NCBI GenBank assembly: GCA_963682175.1
Contig: OY821772.1
Span: forward strand, 59,418,925-59,482,924
Source of the DNA: Triglochin maritima
Taxonomy: Eukaryota > Streptophyta > Magnoliopsida > Alismatales > Juncaginaceae
Direction of reading: 5' to 3'
Length of the DNA: 64,000 nucleotides
The position numbers were made by a program, and so were the translations under genes. This document shows positions 35,470-46,228 of the stretch, in pieces (positions within the stretch are counted from its first letter, which is position 1; the number at the start of each line of letters is the position of its first letter). The notes under the pieces were generated by a model. That model saw only the letters and a program-made list of their open reading frames with translations. It did no database searches and had not been told where the DNA came from.

Positions 35470-38400
35470 ATGAGTTTTGGAGGGTTTGTGGATCGCAACG
35501 GTGGAGGTGCGAGGGTGGTTGTGGAGATACCATATAGCGGCACTTCAACTATGCCTGCTGGTGCCATCGCCCAGCCTCGCCTCCTCTCCCCTTCCCTCCC
35601 CAAGTACATGTTCTCCACACCCGGTCTCTCTCTTGGCCTCGTAAGAACACACCCTTCCATCTCCAACTCTTCCTTTCCTACTCCACTCGGTGCATTATCC
35701 CATATATGTATAAGTGTACTTGTGTTTTTTTGTTTTTGTTTTGTTTGGTCGATGATTTATTTGAGTTTTATTTTTGTAGCAACCAAACATCGATGGTAAC
35801 GGTGGTGAGATGGTGAACCGGATCGGGTCGGGGGAGTTCGACAGCGGGGGCCGGAACCGGGAAGAAGAGTACGAGAGTCGGTCGGGAAGCGACAACCTGG
35901 AGGGTGGGTCAGGCGACGATGTCGATCCCGAAAACCCCGGTAGGAAGAGGAAGAGATACCACCGCCATACTCCTCAGCAAATCCAAGAGCTTGAGGCGTA
36001 CGCCATTAACCCAACACCTCTCTACCTTTCCTACTTCCATATTTTACTTTGTCTTTAGATGTGAATTTTTTTTGTTGGTATTTCTATCAGGTTGTTCAAG
36101 GAATGTCCTCATCCTGATGAGAAACAAAGGCTCGAATTGAGTAGGCGTCTTAACTTGGAGAGCAGACAGGTTAAGTTCTGGTTCCAGAACCGACGCACTC
36201 AGATGAAGGTCTAAAACTCAAATCAAATTTTGTTTTCTTCTTTTCTCTCTCTCGTTGTATCCAATTTTTAGAAATTTGTATTGGAACTAATAATTAAAAT
36301 TGAATTATCTGGGATTTGATTTCAGACTCAACTGGAGCGTCACGAGAACTCCATTCTGCGGCAGGAGAACGACAAGCTGAGGTCTGAGAACATGTCCATT
36401 AGAGAGGCTTTGAGGAACCCCATGTGCACCCATTGTGGCGGCCCGGCCATGCTGGGCGACGTACCGTTGGAAGAGCAGCATCTGAGGATCGAGAACGCTC
36501 GCCTCAAGGACGAGCTTGAGCGCGTCTGTGCGCTTGCCGGGAAGTTCCTCGGCCGCCCCGTCTCGTCCTTTGCAAACTGCATGCCCGGTGCAATCCCCAA
36601 CTCGTCGCTGGAGCTCGCTGTTGGATCCATAGGGTTCGCTGGATTTGGCCCGGCAACGTTGCCACCTGGGATCAATTTCCTCCCTTCTTCGACCGGAGGA
36701 ATGGTTGGGATCGACCGGTCTTTGGAGAGGTCAATGTACTTGGAGCTTGCACTGGCAGCTATGGATGAGCTTGTCAAATTGGTACACATGGAGGAGCCTT
36801 TGTGGATCCCGTCCGTTGACAGTGAGAAGGAGACGCTGAACTTCGACGAGTACGTTCGCATCTTCCCCCGTTGCATTGGAGCAAAGCCGGTCGGATTCGT
36901 GTCTGAGGCCACTAAGGAGTCCGCCACTGTGATAATCAATAGCTTAGTTCTCGTTGACACTCTGATGAATGCTGTGAGCATTTTTTGTTTTTTACTTTTA
37001 CTTAGGTTTTTTTTTCTTGAGGTGCTGTTTTGTGTGAAGGCTTTGACTTCGATATTTCTATGCATGTCTGACAAAGCTTCTTTGTTTTTGTCCTGCTCTC
37101 ATGTCGTTTTTCCTTTGGACTCTACAATGGTTTCTTGGTTTCACGGCTTTTGAAATCGATATGCTTGCTTAAAGTGAGTTTTGTTTGTTGTTTTGGGCTC
37201 TATCAGAATGCCTGGGCTGATATTTTCCCGTGCATTATAGCAAGAGCTTCAACTACTGATGTCATTTCCAGTGGAATGGCAGGAACCAGGAATGGTGTAC
37301 TCCAACTTGTGAGTACACTTATTTGTATTATTTCCGTTTTAAATAAGGTTTTGTGTCTTCACTAAGCATTGGTTTTTATTACAGATGCATGCTGAGCTCC
37401 AGGTTCTATCGCCACTGGTTCCGATCCGAGAGGCGAATTTCCTGAGATTCTGCAAGCATCATGCTGAGGGAGTGTGGGCCATCGTTGACGTGTCAGTCGA
37501 CAGCCTCCGCGACGGCCCTCCCTCGACACCAAACAATTTCATGAGTTGCCGGAGACTTCCCTCGGGGTGTGTTGTCCAAGAAATGCCAAATGGTTACTCG
37601 AAGGTAATTAAGTAGCCTACTAAAGTTGATGTACAGAACGTGCTATTTTTTTTTTTACACTACAGTGTCCAAGCTGATGACATATTTTACACCAAATCAC
37701 TGCTCATAGATTTAGACCATGATTTTTATAACCCTAATCAATGCTTTAGTGGTCAAGCCTTTGAGCTCAATCTTCCACGTATTTTCGGGTTCGCCAATGT
37801 TTTCTGTTGCTGTGATTAGACTGGGGAATAGATTAAGCATAGTTTTGTGGAACTCTCCCCTTCTCTCCGTGCCATCTTTAGTATTAAATGTTTTCGATGT
37901 TTCTCCTTCCCATCCAAACACTCCACTCCACCTCTAGGTTGCTTGCTGTCTGTATTCGATCGCAGTAATATTTTAATGTTAATGTTTTCGTAACCTTCAG
38001 ACTCCTGCTTCTCCAGTCTCGACCTTTTAATCTGACCACTATTTAGATACCCTCACGCTTACCTAAACAATAAAATAAAAGTAGTAGTCAACTTCTATTC
38101 CCTTATTGGTGTTTGAGAACGATTCCATTTTCCCAAAGATCGGTACATTTCCTCAACACCATTGCGCCATTGTCTTATTTTATTGCTTCACTCATTCCAA
38201 ATGCATGGAGGATGACTCTTGGCATGTGATGTTGCACAATCACATTTTTTGTTTTTTATTATTAGTGTTTTTTCTTCTTTTCTTTTTGATGAAAAAACTT
38301 AAATGGATTGTGTATTTTTGTAGGTCACCTGGGTGGAGCACACTGAGTATGATGAGTCGGGTGTGCATCAGCTGTACCGGTCCCTCATCCGCTCCGGTAT

Positions 38401-40421
38401 GGGTTTTGGGGCGCACAGGTGGCTGGCGACTCTCCACCGCCAGAGCGAGTGCCTTGCTATTCTCATGTCGTCCACCATCTCTTCTCGTGACCACAATGGT
38501 ACATTCTATTCCGGTATCAATATCAATGTTGATCGTTTAAATTGGTTCATCTGCTTATAAAATTTACGGAATTAGTGAAATGTTGTAGACTTTCAACACT
38601 CTTCACCATTCATAATTACACCTAAATTATAGGAAACAACTCATATATCTTTAAATTTGCTGTAATACCATATTAATTTTTATTGTTCAAATACTTGCGT
38701 GAAATAGTAAACACAAATATATTTTTCATATAATTAACGTGTGATTACGATTACTAAGTGGATTTTTTTAAATGAAAACAGCTATTACTCCGGCGGGCCG
38801 ACGTAGCATGCTGAAGCTGGCACAGAGGATGACACACAACTTCTGCGCGGGGGTGTGTCCTTCGACGGTGCACAGCTGGAACATGCTTTCAATGGACGGA
38901 ACCGTGGACGAGAATGTGAGGGTTATGACGCGAAAGAGTGTGGACGACCCTGGGGAGCCACCGGGTGTGGTGCTCAGCGCTGCTACTTCTGTTTGGCTTC
39001 CAGTCTCGTCTCAGCGGCTGTTTGACTTCCTCCGCGACGAGTGCCTCCGTAGCGAGTGGGACATTCTTTCTAACGGCGGGCCGATGCAGGAGATGGCTCA
39101 CATTGCCAAGGGTCAGGACCCGGGCAACTGCGTCTCACTGCTCCGTGCTACTGCCAGTGTAAGCACAAATCCATTACTGAAGTCCATTAATTTTTATTAC
39201 CATTTTTTGGATATCTTCATAGCTGCTAGGCTTGATTTGAAGAGGTTGGTTTCATTTAATTATTTGTCTTACTTGGTAAATACCAAATATAATACACCTT
39301 TTTCAACATCAGTTATTAAAGAAAAAAGGATGTGGAAAATAGATATTCAAAACTCCATAGAGTTCAAAACTCCCGTTTCAACTTGCACCACTTTATTCAA
39401 CAGCCTTGTTCTTTGCTCACAGATTTACCTTACATTCTTGTTAAATAGATATTAAATTATTATGACCAACTCAAACATCAAATATCTATATTTGGTCAGT
39501 TGCTGTAGGGTTTTGTAGAACAGAATACACATTTCTAGTTATCACAATCCAGACTGTCAAGCAGACCGTTACGGCGTTACCCAAAAATTGTGTAAATTCG
39601 TATTACATGATTAGATAATTTTTTTTTTGAGTATTGTAGCTACTTGCCCCTAATGCCTTACCCTTAGTTAAATGAGGAAGCATAGATTGGGAAATGGAGA
39701 ACAGCCGGGCTTCATTTTGCCGCTTGTTTGCACTGAGGCCTACAAACCCATGCCGCGATTAGCCTTGAGGTGGTTTTTGGAAAGTGTCTATCTTTGACAT
39801 GATTAGACCAAGACGTTGCTGTTACCTGTCGGTGCTGTTGACATGACACCGTAGCATCCCTAACTTGAAATTAGCCTTTCGTACTTTCTTGCAGTAAAGC
39901 TCTGCAACTTTCTGCTACACTGACGTCATCCTTCCGGCTTTTCCCCAACATTATTAGACGTGGATTTCTTTGTGATACTTTTCTTCTACGGGTGAATTTT
40001 GCAAATTAAATTTTTTTTATTTTTATTTTCACAGCCAACGTGCTCAACCCAAAGTAGCATGCTAATACTGCAAGAGACATGCACGGACGCGTCGGGCTCG
40101 CTCGTGGTGTACGCTCCTGTAGACATCCCAGCCATGCACGTCGTAATGAACGGTGGTGATTCCGCCTACGTGGCCCTCCTCCCATCCGGCTTCGCAATCG
40201 CCCCCGACTCCGGTGGGCTCAGCCATGACCCGGACAGCAGCCCAACCGGTGTAGTCAAAGGCGGAGGCTCGTGTTCTGGTTCTCTTCTCACCGTCGCGTT
40301 CCAGATCCTCGTCAACAGCCTTCCGAACGCGAAGCTGACGGTCGAGTCTGTGGAGACGGTCAACAACCTCATCACTTGCACCATCCAGAAGATCAAAGCT
40401 GCACTCCAGTGCGAGAAGTGA
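35470..40421 (+). CDS. ANL2: HD-ZIP class IV homeodomain-START transcription factor (ANL2/HDG-like), 9 exons
   Basis: Exons: 35470-35640, 35780-35997, 36091-36208, 36326-36973, 37207-37308, 37385-37603, 38324-38498, 38782-39158 and 40035-40421. Introns are GT-AG and phases close to 2415 nt (804 aa), the usual class IV length. Order: a Gly/Pro-rich N-terminus; an acidic stretch; a homeodomain (about 113-170) with the basic [17 protein letters not shown] start and helix-3 [13 protein letters not shown]; a leucine-zipper-loop-zipper with the class IV CTHCGG redox-type loop; a START lipid-binding domain (about 305-540); and the HD-SAD region to the end. Class IV proteins bind the L1 box as dimers in the nucleus and control epidermal identity, trichomes, anthocyanin and cuticle. 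The N-terminus (MSFGGFVD, then GLSLGL) and C-terminal [16 protein letters not shown] fit ANL2/HDG1. The exact paralogue is uncertain. No lesions were seen. Confidence 0.95.
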
Positions 40422-41388
40422 AGGAGTACGTCGTACCCAAAAAGACTTAGTATTATATATAGTTAATAATAAAGAACCAATAACAGAAGAAGCATTTGGG
40501 AGCAGTTTTGGTTTTCGGAAGGATTCATGGTGAAATATGGGTTTGGAGGCGAGCTCGTGGTGAGTCAAGAGCGAACCGGCTTTGTTATGCATAACCGGCT
40601 TTGACGGTGAGTCAAGAGCTGAAGTAATTACCGAACATCTTGAAGACATGTTAAGCAAGATGGAGTAACAACAGTGTCGGTTCGGGATTTGACTCTTTTG
40701 CCACCTGTCTCCGTAACCACATAAACGAAGACGGACATTAGTACAAAGAGATCAACTCCCGTGATAGTCATGTTATAGTTTCCTTGAGTTTACATGCTTA
40801 ACCTTGTTTGAGTGATAATTGTGTGCTCGACTCTTGGTAATTTGATAGCCTAATGTTTGCTTTGATTTTAAATTTTCCTTTGGTTGTTTCTAAACTTTTG
40901 GCTAATCTTTACCGGTCCCTGACCACACTCACTTTGTGGAGGTGCAAATTGATGAAGTTGTTTTTACCTAAAATTTCTGGGTATACATTTCCGTGGATCC
41001 AGTCGTAAGGGTAAGTGGGATTATAAACATGGGTGACTTAAAAGTTTTTTGCGTTGAACTAAAGGTTCGATCCATGGTAAGATGCCAACAATTTTAGCTT
41101 GGAGTTTGCACTAGTTAATTCCATAACAATTTTTCAAAGTTCTCCGAATCAAGTGGGGATAACGTGGGTGAGTTATTATACTTCTATCTAATATCTATAA
41201 TTTTTGTGGCTATAGTTTAAGCTAGAATCACTCTAGGCTGTAACTGTAACTAGGACGAGTATTGTTCGTCTATCCGTCTCATATAATAAGTAGTTACAGG
41301 TATGATTTTTGTAATCATTTAAAAAATTATATCCGTTTATCCATACATTTCTTACTCGTTTAATAAATAGGATGGGTACGGGTATACC
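40422..41388. other. 3' flank of the HD-ZIP IV gene
   Basis: The first few hundred bases should contain its 3' UTR. From about 41220 the sequence contains GTACGGGTAT-like words that recur on the other side of the solo LTR (43760-43920). This suggests an older repeat split by that insertion. No gene is seen. Confidence 0.45.
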
Positions 41389-41393
41389 TCTAC

Positions 41394-43486
41394 TGTTAGA
41401 CCCTAACTCTTAATTAGGACTAATCCTTTGATTAATGGAGGGTTTACATGACAAATGGAAGGAGGAATAGTGATGAGTAGGGGTCGGTTGCTGTAGCAGG
41501 CAGAAGGTTGTGTGGGTTTTAAAGCAAAACTATATCTCTCTCATTATACCTCTCTCTCACGTTTTGCTCTCTCCCTCACCTTCTTTCTCTTCCATTTTTG
41601 GCGAACCAGAGGTGGTGGAGGCGCCCCCGGCGAGTGGAGTCGAGCACGGCGTTGCGGAGGCACGGACGTGAGGTGCGTTGGAGCAGGGTGTTGTCGGACG
41701 TCGACATTTGAGCGGATCTCCGGCGTGCTCCGTCCTCCTTAGAGGTATGCTGACTTATTAGTTTGATTTGTTGCTCACCAATGTTGGGGTGATGTTGTGG
41801 TCGGTCGCCAGAGATCGGAGACCTCGCCGGCGACGGGAAACAACGTAAAATCCCCGGCTGGTGCGAGGTTGTTGTCGACCAACGGTCGACCAGTGCCTTC
41901 GGGCGGTTGACCAATTTAGTGTTTTTACACAATTTTAACCATCACCGGTCGGACGACACCATGTGGCGGTCGACCGGTTGTGCATATGCTAGTGGATCAG
42001 AGGAAGGTCTATTGGATTTCGGTCGATTGTTCCTAGTTTTTGGGTTGACCAGAACTTAGGTGTACTTGTTTATTTTGCATGTTGTTCGACCGATATATTT
42101 ATTTTTCGACCGATATATGACTTAGACTATTAGGTTGACCATGATAGTTTTCGGTCGACCGGGACACCTGAGTTGGTCGACAAAATTGACTTGTGTGATT
42201 TTGACCAACTCCGGATTTTGATATTGGATTCGGTCGACCGGTTTTAGATTGTTGTCCGACCGTTTGGACTTAAGTGATCTGCAAAGAGTTTGTCGTTGCA
42301 GACTTTCGGTCGACTGAACGTAGTGGGAACGATTGACCGTTTGTGCGCAGAACTGAATTCCTGGTTCTTGTGTTGTGTCAAGTCTGTCCATGGAAACCCG
42401 CGTCCTCGCCTAGAGCGTGAGCCGGGAGATGATGGCGGTTACGTTGCTCGTGCCTGCCCATGGACCGCCGTGTGGAAGAGTGTGGACACTTGGGTCGTGC
42501 CACTTCCGTTGATGGACAACGATGTGACGTGTTGTTGCTTGACTCTTTGTAGAGTAGCAGACCTGAGGGATCGCGGATCCCAATGCATGTTGATGCATGG
42601 CTAATGGAGCATGATGACCCTGCAGACCACGGTCTGAACCCGCCCGATGTTGTGTCGGACGTATGTTGTACCACCGAGGTTGTGCTGACGATGCCGCCGA
42701 GGTTTTTGCTGGCGATGATTGTGCCGACGATGTTCTGGCTTGTGGTTGTGTTGTCCGTTGTTGTGCCGGACGTATGTTGTACCGGCAATGTTGTTCCGGC
42801 GACGATTCCTGATTGGGCACCTATCTTGGGATGTTTGACCGACCGGGCTACGACTCCGTTGTGGTGGTGTAGACCACAGAGTTACTTTGCGCGGAAGTGC
42901 GGACGCACCTCACCGATCCCTTTGGCTCGAGTAATCGCGTATGGGGTAAGTCACATACTGTCCGTAAGACCGTATGTACCTACGGTAGGTTTCCGAGGGA
43001 GAGGTTGTTGTTACTGGACTGATGTCCTTGTTGACCCTTCGAGGGTACTTGTGTGGTTGGACTGAGGTCCCGTTTACCCTTGAAGGGATTTGTTGCATTG
43101 CAGATGTTGATATGACATGCTATTAGTATGATAAGTTCATTTACCGTACTATTGCATTCATATAGGCGAGCTTGGCATACGAGGTTTCCAATGGGAAACT
43201 CAGACATTGTTGTTTGATTCATGTTTCAGGATCACAGTAGATTCTTTCGGGTTGTGACAGCTGGTGCACACATTTTTGGGTTAGGATCCTCTTCGGACTC
43301 TTCGAAGTCGTCATGATTACCCATTTTCATTTGTTGTAGTGATGTAATCATGTCTTTTGAAAACTTTGTTATATTTTGGTGCACCGACTGTTGATTTATA
43401 TGAGTAACATTCTCGTTGATGAATATTATTTTGAGATCTCTTTGTTGTTTAAATTTTCAAATTTTTCGCTGTGTCGGGATGTTACA
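41394..43486. repeat. Solo LTR of a Ty3/gypsy-type element (2093 bp)
   Basis: It starts TGTTAGACCCTAACTC and ends GTCGGGATGTTACA. The perfect 5-bp duplication TCTAC lies at 41389-41393 and 43487-43491. The end resembles that of the complete gypsy element downstream (both end GTTACA after a CGCTGT/CCGCTGT...CGGG block), so a related Tekay-like family is likely. About a dozen GGTCGACC-type palindromes lie at 41880-42320. No internal domain is present. Confidence 0.86.
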
Positions 43487-43491
43487 TCTAC

Positions 43492-44146
43492 CCATACATG
43501 TTTACCCATTTATCCTTTTAATTATTTAATTAATATATATTATATAGTAAAAATAATAAAAATTGAGGTTTTTATCGGCAAAAGTGATTGTTTTGAAGTC
43601 TGTTTTTTAGAAAATTGGTGATTCTTGTCATTTTAGTTTAATTCCTAATCTCAAAAATGGTAAATTTGGCATCTTTTGGATTTAAATCATTCTCATTGAA
43701 TAATTATGTTCTTCTAAGTTGAGTTTCGTTGGTAAAAATACTCATTTTGTTAGCAAAAATTATACTCGCAATACTCGTTCCGTACCCGCTTATTAAACGG
43801 GTATGAGACGGGTATGAGTACAATAATATATAAACTGGTATATACATGTCCCCGTTTAGTTAGGCAGGTATGAGTACGAGTAGGATCATACCCGTTCCGT
43901 ACCCGACCCGTACTTAGAGGTGATCAGAACTGCTCTTTTAACATCCTTAGATTAGTTTAATGGTTGTTTGGCAAGATTTGAAGAACAGATACAAACCTAC
44001 ATTGACATTCGATGTCCTTGATGATGGCTTGATTCCAATTTAGGACTTGAACTTCAGTGCGAAATTTGTGAGCTTATTTTCCGTTGGTTTGTTGCATTAT
44101 GTTGACGAGTGAAATTAAGTAGAACCCAATGGTGGTTGCGAGTCCA
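43492..44146. other. Spacer between solo LTR and intact gypsy element
   Basis: It holds the right part of an older dispersed repeat rich in ACGGGTATGAG and TACCCGTTCCGTACCCG words (43760-43915), then unique-looking DNA. No gene is seen. Confidence 0.45.
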
Positions 44147-44151
44147 CAATC

Positions 44152-46105
44152 TGTAATAACCTAAACTAAACATCTTAATTAACTTAACCTAAACCTAATT
44201 AACCCTAATTAATCCTGCATGGAGAGGTGGAGGTGTTGGACATGTGGAGATTGAGGTGGATGGATTTGGTTGGTTAAGTTTTAGGTTAAGTGTGATTGGA
44301 TGTGGTGTAGGTGGATTTGGCTATTTAAGGTGATGTTGTTAAGAGATAAGGGTTTGGTCATTTCTTTCATCATTGCCTTATCAGAGAGTGAAAGAGAGGA
44401 GATTTCGTGGGAAAAGAAGAAGGTGAAGTAGAAAAAGAGGAGAAGAAGGAGAAGAAGGAAGAAGAAGAGGAGTGAAGTGGTTCAAGCTCGGGAGACTTCC
44501 ACAACCGTCAAAAAAGGTATGCCAAATCTTCATTATAACTCACTTGTGCCTTGTGAGTGTTGGGGATCGACGTTGGTGTCGAATTCCCCGTCGGAATTCA
44601 ACCAATTCAGAGGTTGAAGACGACGATCGGTCGACCGGTGCCTGTGGGCAGTCGACCGATCCTATTATTATATTGTTGTTTACCCGCGAACGGTCGAACG
44701 ATGTCGTTAGACGGTCGACCGTTATGCCAGATTGTGCGGGAAAAAGGGGATTATACTGTTATCGGTCGAACGGGACCACTTAGCCGGTCGACCGAATAAC
44801 GATGAGAATGGGTCGGTTGGGGATTTTGACTTATTAAACGGTCGAACGTCCTTACCTTGTTCGACCGATCCATTCGATGCTAAGTCGGTTGGGAGCTTTG
44901 ACCATCAAAACGGTCGACCGCTCTTTAACTCTCGGTCGACCGACTGAGCATTTAATTAAGCGGTAGAGTGCTTGTGTTGTTTCGGTCGAACTGTATTTCA
45001 GTTCCGGTCGACCGAACGAGACTTGGGCAAAACATTGAAAGTCCTGTTATCGGTCGAACGTCCCCTTGGTTCGACCGGTCGGATATATATATTATATAAA
45101 ATGGTATAGCGTAGACCTTCCAAACGGTCGACCGCTAGATGACTTTTGTTCGACCGATTGGTCGGTAATTCGGTTGGCGTGGTTCGACCGGTAGATTTGT
45201 TTGTACAGTACTGTGTACTGTGTGGGGGACCGGTCGACCGGTGTGCTTGTAGCGGTCGACCGATCTACCGCAGGTTGGTGGATTTATCCACACGCGATCC
45301 GTCGATGTCAGGTCGACTACCGGCTCCGAGGCGACGGTTGATTACCGGCTTTGAGAGCTACGGATTTCACCTTCGACGAAGGCGTATTATTGTTGTACCT
45401 TTTTCCTCTCTTACCGAGCGGGGTGTGAGGGATGTGTACCGTAGACCTTGGGCAGTTTGCGAGGGTTTAGCGGTAGGCCGAGGATGTTCCGGCAGGGTGC
45501 GCGCTAGGCGACTCTTGGGGGAGCAGTGGCTGTCGTCTGACCCGAGTTGTGTATTCGGCGGGCTGACTCGCTCCTTGGGTGCGGCGTGTACCGGGGGTTC
45601 CTTCCTGCACTTTTTGGGGAGCAGTGGTGTCGACTGACCCTTGTGAGGCAGCGATGGACTGACTTGACCCTAGTGGCAGGAGTGGTTCAGTGCCGCGGAG
45701 GCGGTGAGGGCATTATTGTGGACCCGAGGCGGATGATCATGTGCATAGCATTGCATTGTATTTAATTCCTTTTTATATTTTAGGAGGTTTGGTATACGGG
45801 GTTCCTTCAGGGAACTCAGGCATGTTTGTTGTTTGCATTTCAGGTAGCGAGCAGGGTTAGAGTTTGAGGTGGTGACCGAGGACGGTGCCCCCGAGATCAG
45901 ATCCTGTAGTTGTCAGTCTCTTTCTTTTGAGGTGATTACATATTGTATAGCTTTTGTCGTAATCACAGTCAGTCTGTATATTTGACTTCCACGTGGATCA
46001 TATTTATATTATATATGTTGGTTTGTTTCCCGTGACGTGCCCAGTGTTGACCGTTGACGGTCTTTATTATTGTTTAAATTTTCCGCTGTTTTCGGGTACG
46101 TTACA
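44152..46105 (+). repeat. 5' LTR of the gypsy element (1954 bp)
   Basis: It starts TGTAATAACCTAAAC and ends GGGTACGTTACA. It has an AG-rich tract (44390-44480), TATATAAA at 45093-45100, and about 19 CGGTCGACCG-like motifs between 44620 and 45270. Open frames within it are repeated in the 3' LTR only because the LTRs are near-identical and are not genes. Confidence 0.95.
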
Positions 46106-46108
46106 ATT

Positions 46109-46120
46109 TGGTATCAGAGC
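46109..46120 (+). other. Primer-binding site of the gypsy element
   Basis: TGGTATCAGAGC, three bases after the 5' LTR, complementary to the 3' end region of initiator-Met tRNA. Confidence 0.92.
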
Positions 46121-46228
46121 GTTGATCTCGGCGTACTTGTCTAAAGAAACCACCTTTGAGTTAGGAGTTAGGTCTAGAGGATCATGCATGCACAGATTAT
46201 ATTGATATTGTCTTGTTTCCTTTGGCAG

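Noticed and set aside
34688..35799. Several Phe/Ser- or Arg-rich frames around the HD-ZIP IV leader
   Set aside because: They come from CT/GA tracts in the 5' leader and from other frames of exon 1.
41512..43098. Open frames inside the region 41.5-43.1 kb
   Set aside because: They lie inside a TSD-bounded solo LTR and show no protein family.
44472..45765. Open frames of 72-163 codons duplicated at 51041-52334
   Set aside because: Exact duplication reflects near-identical LTRs, not conserved genes; the sequence is an array of CGGTCGACCG motifs.
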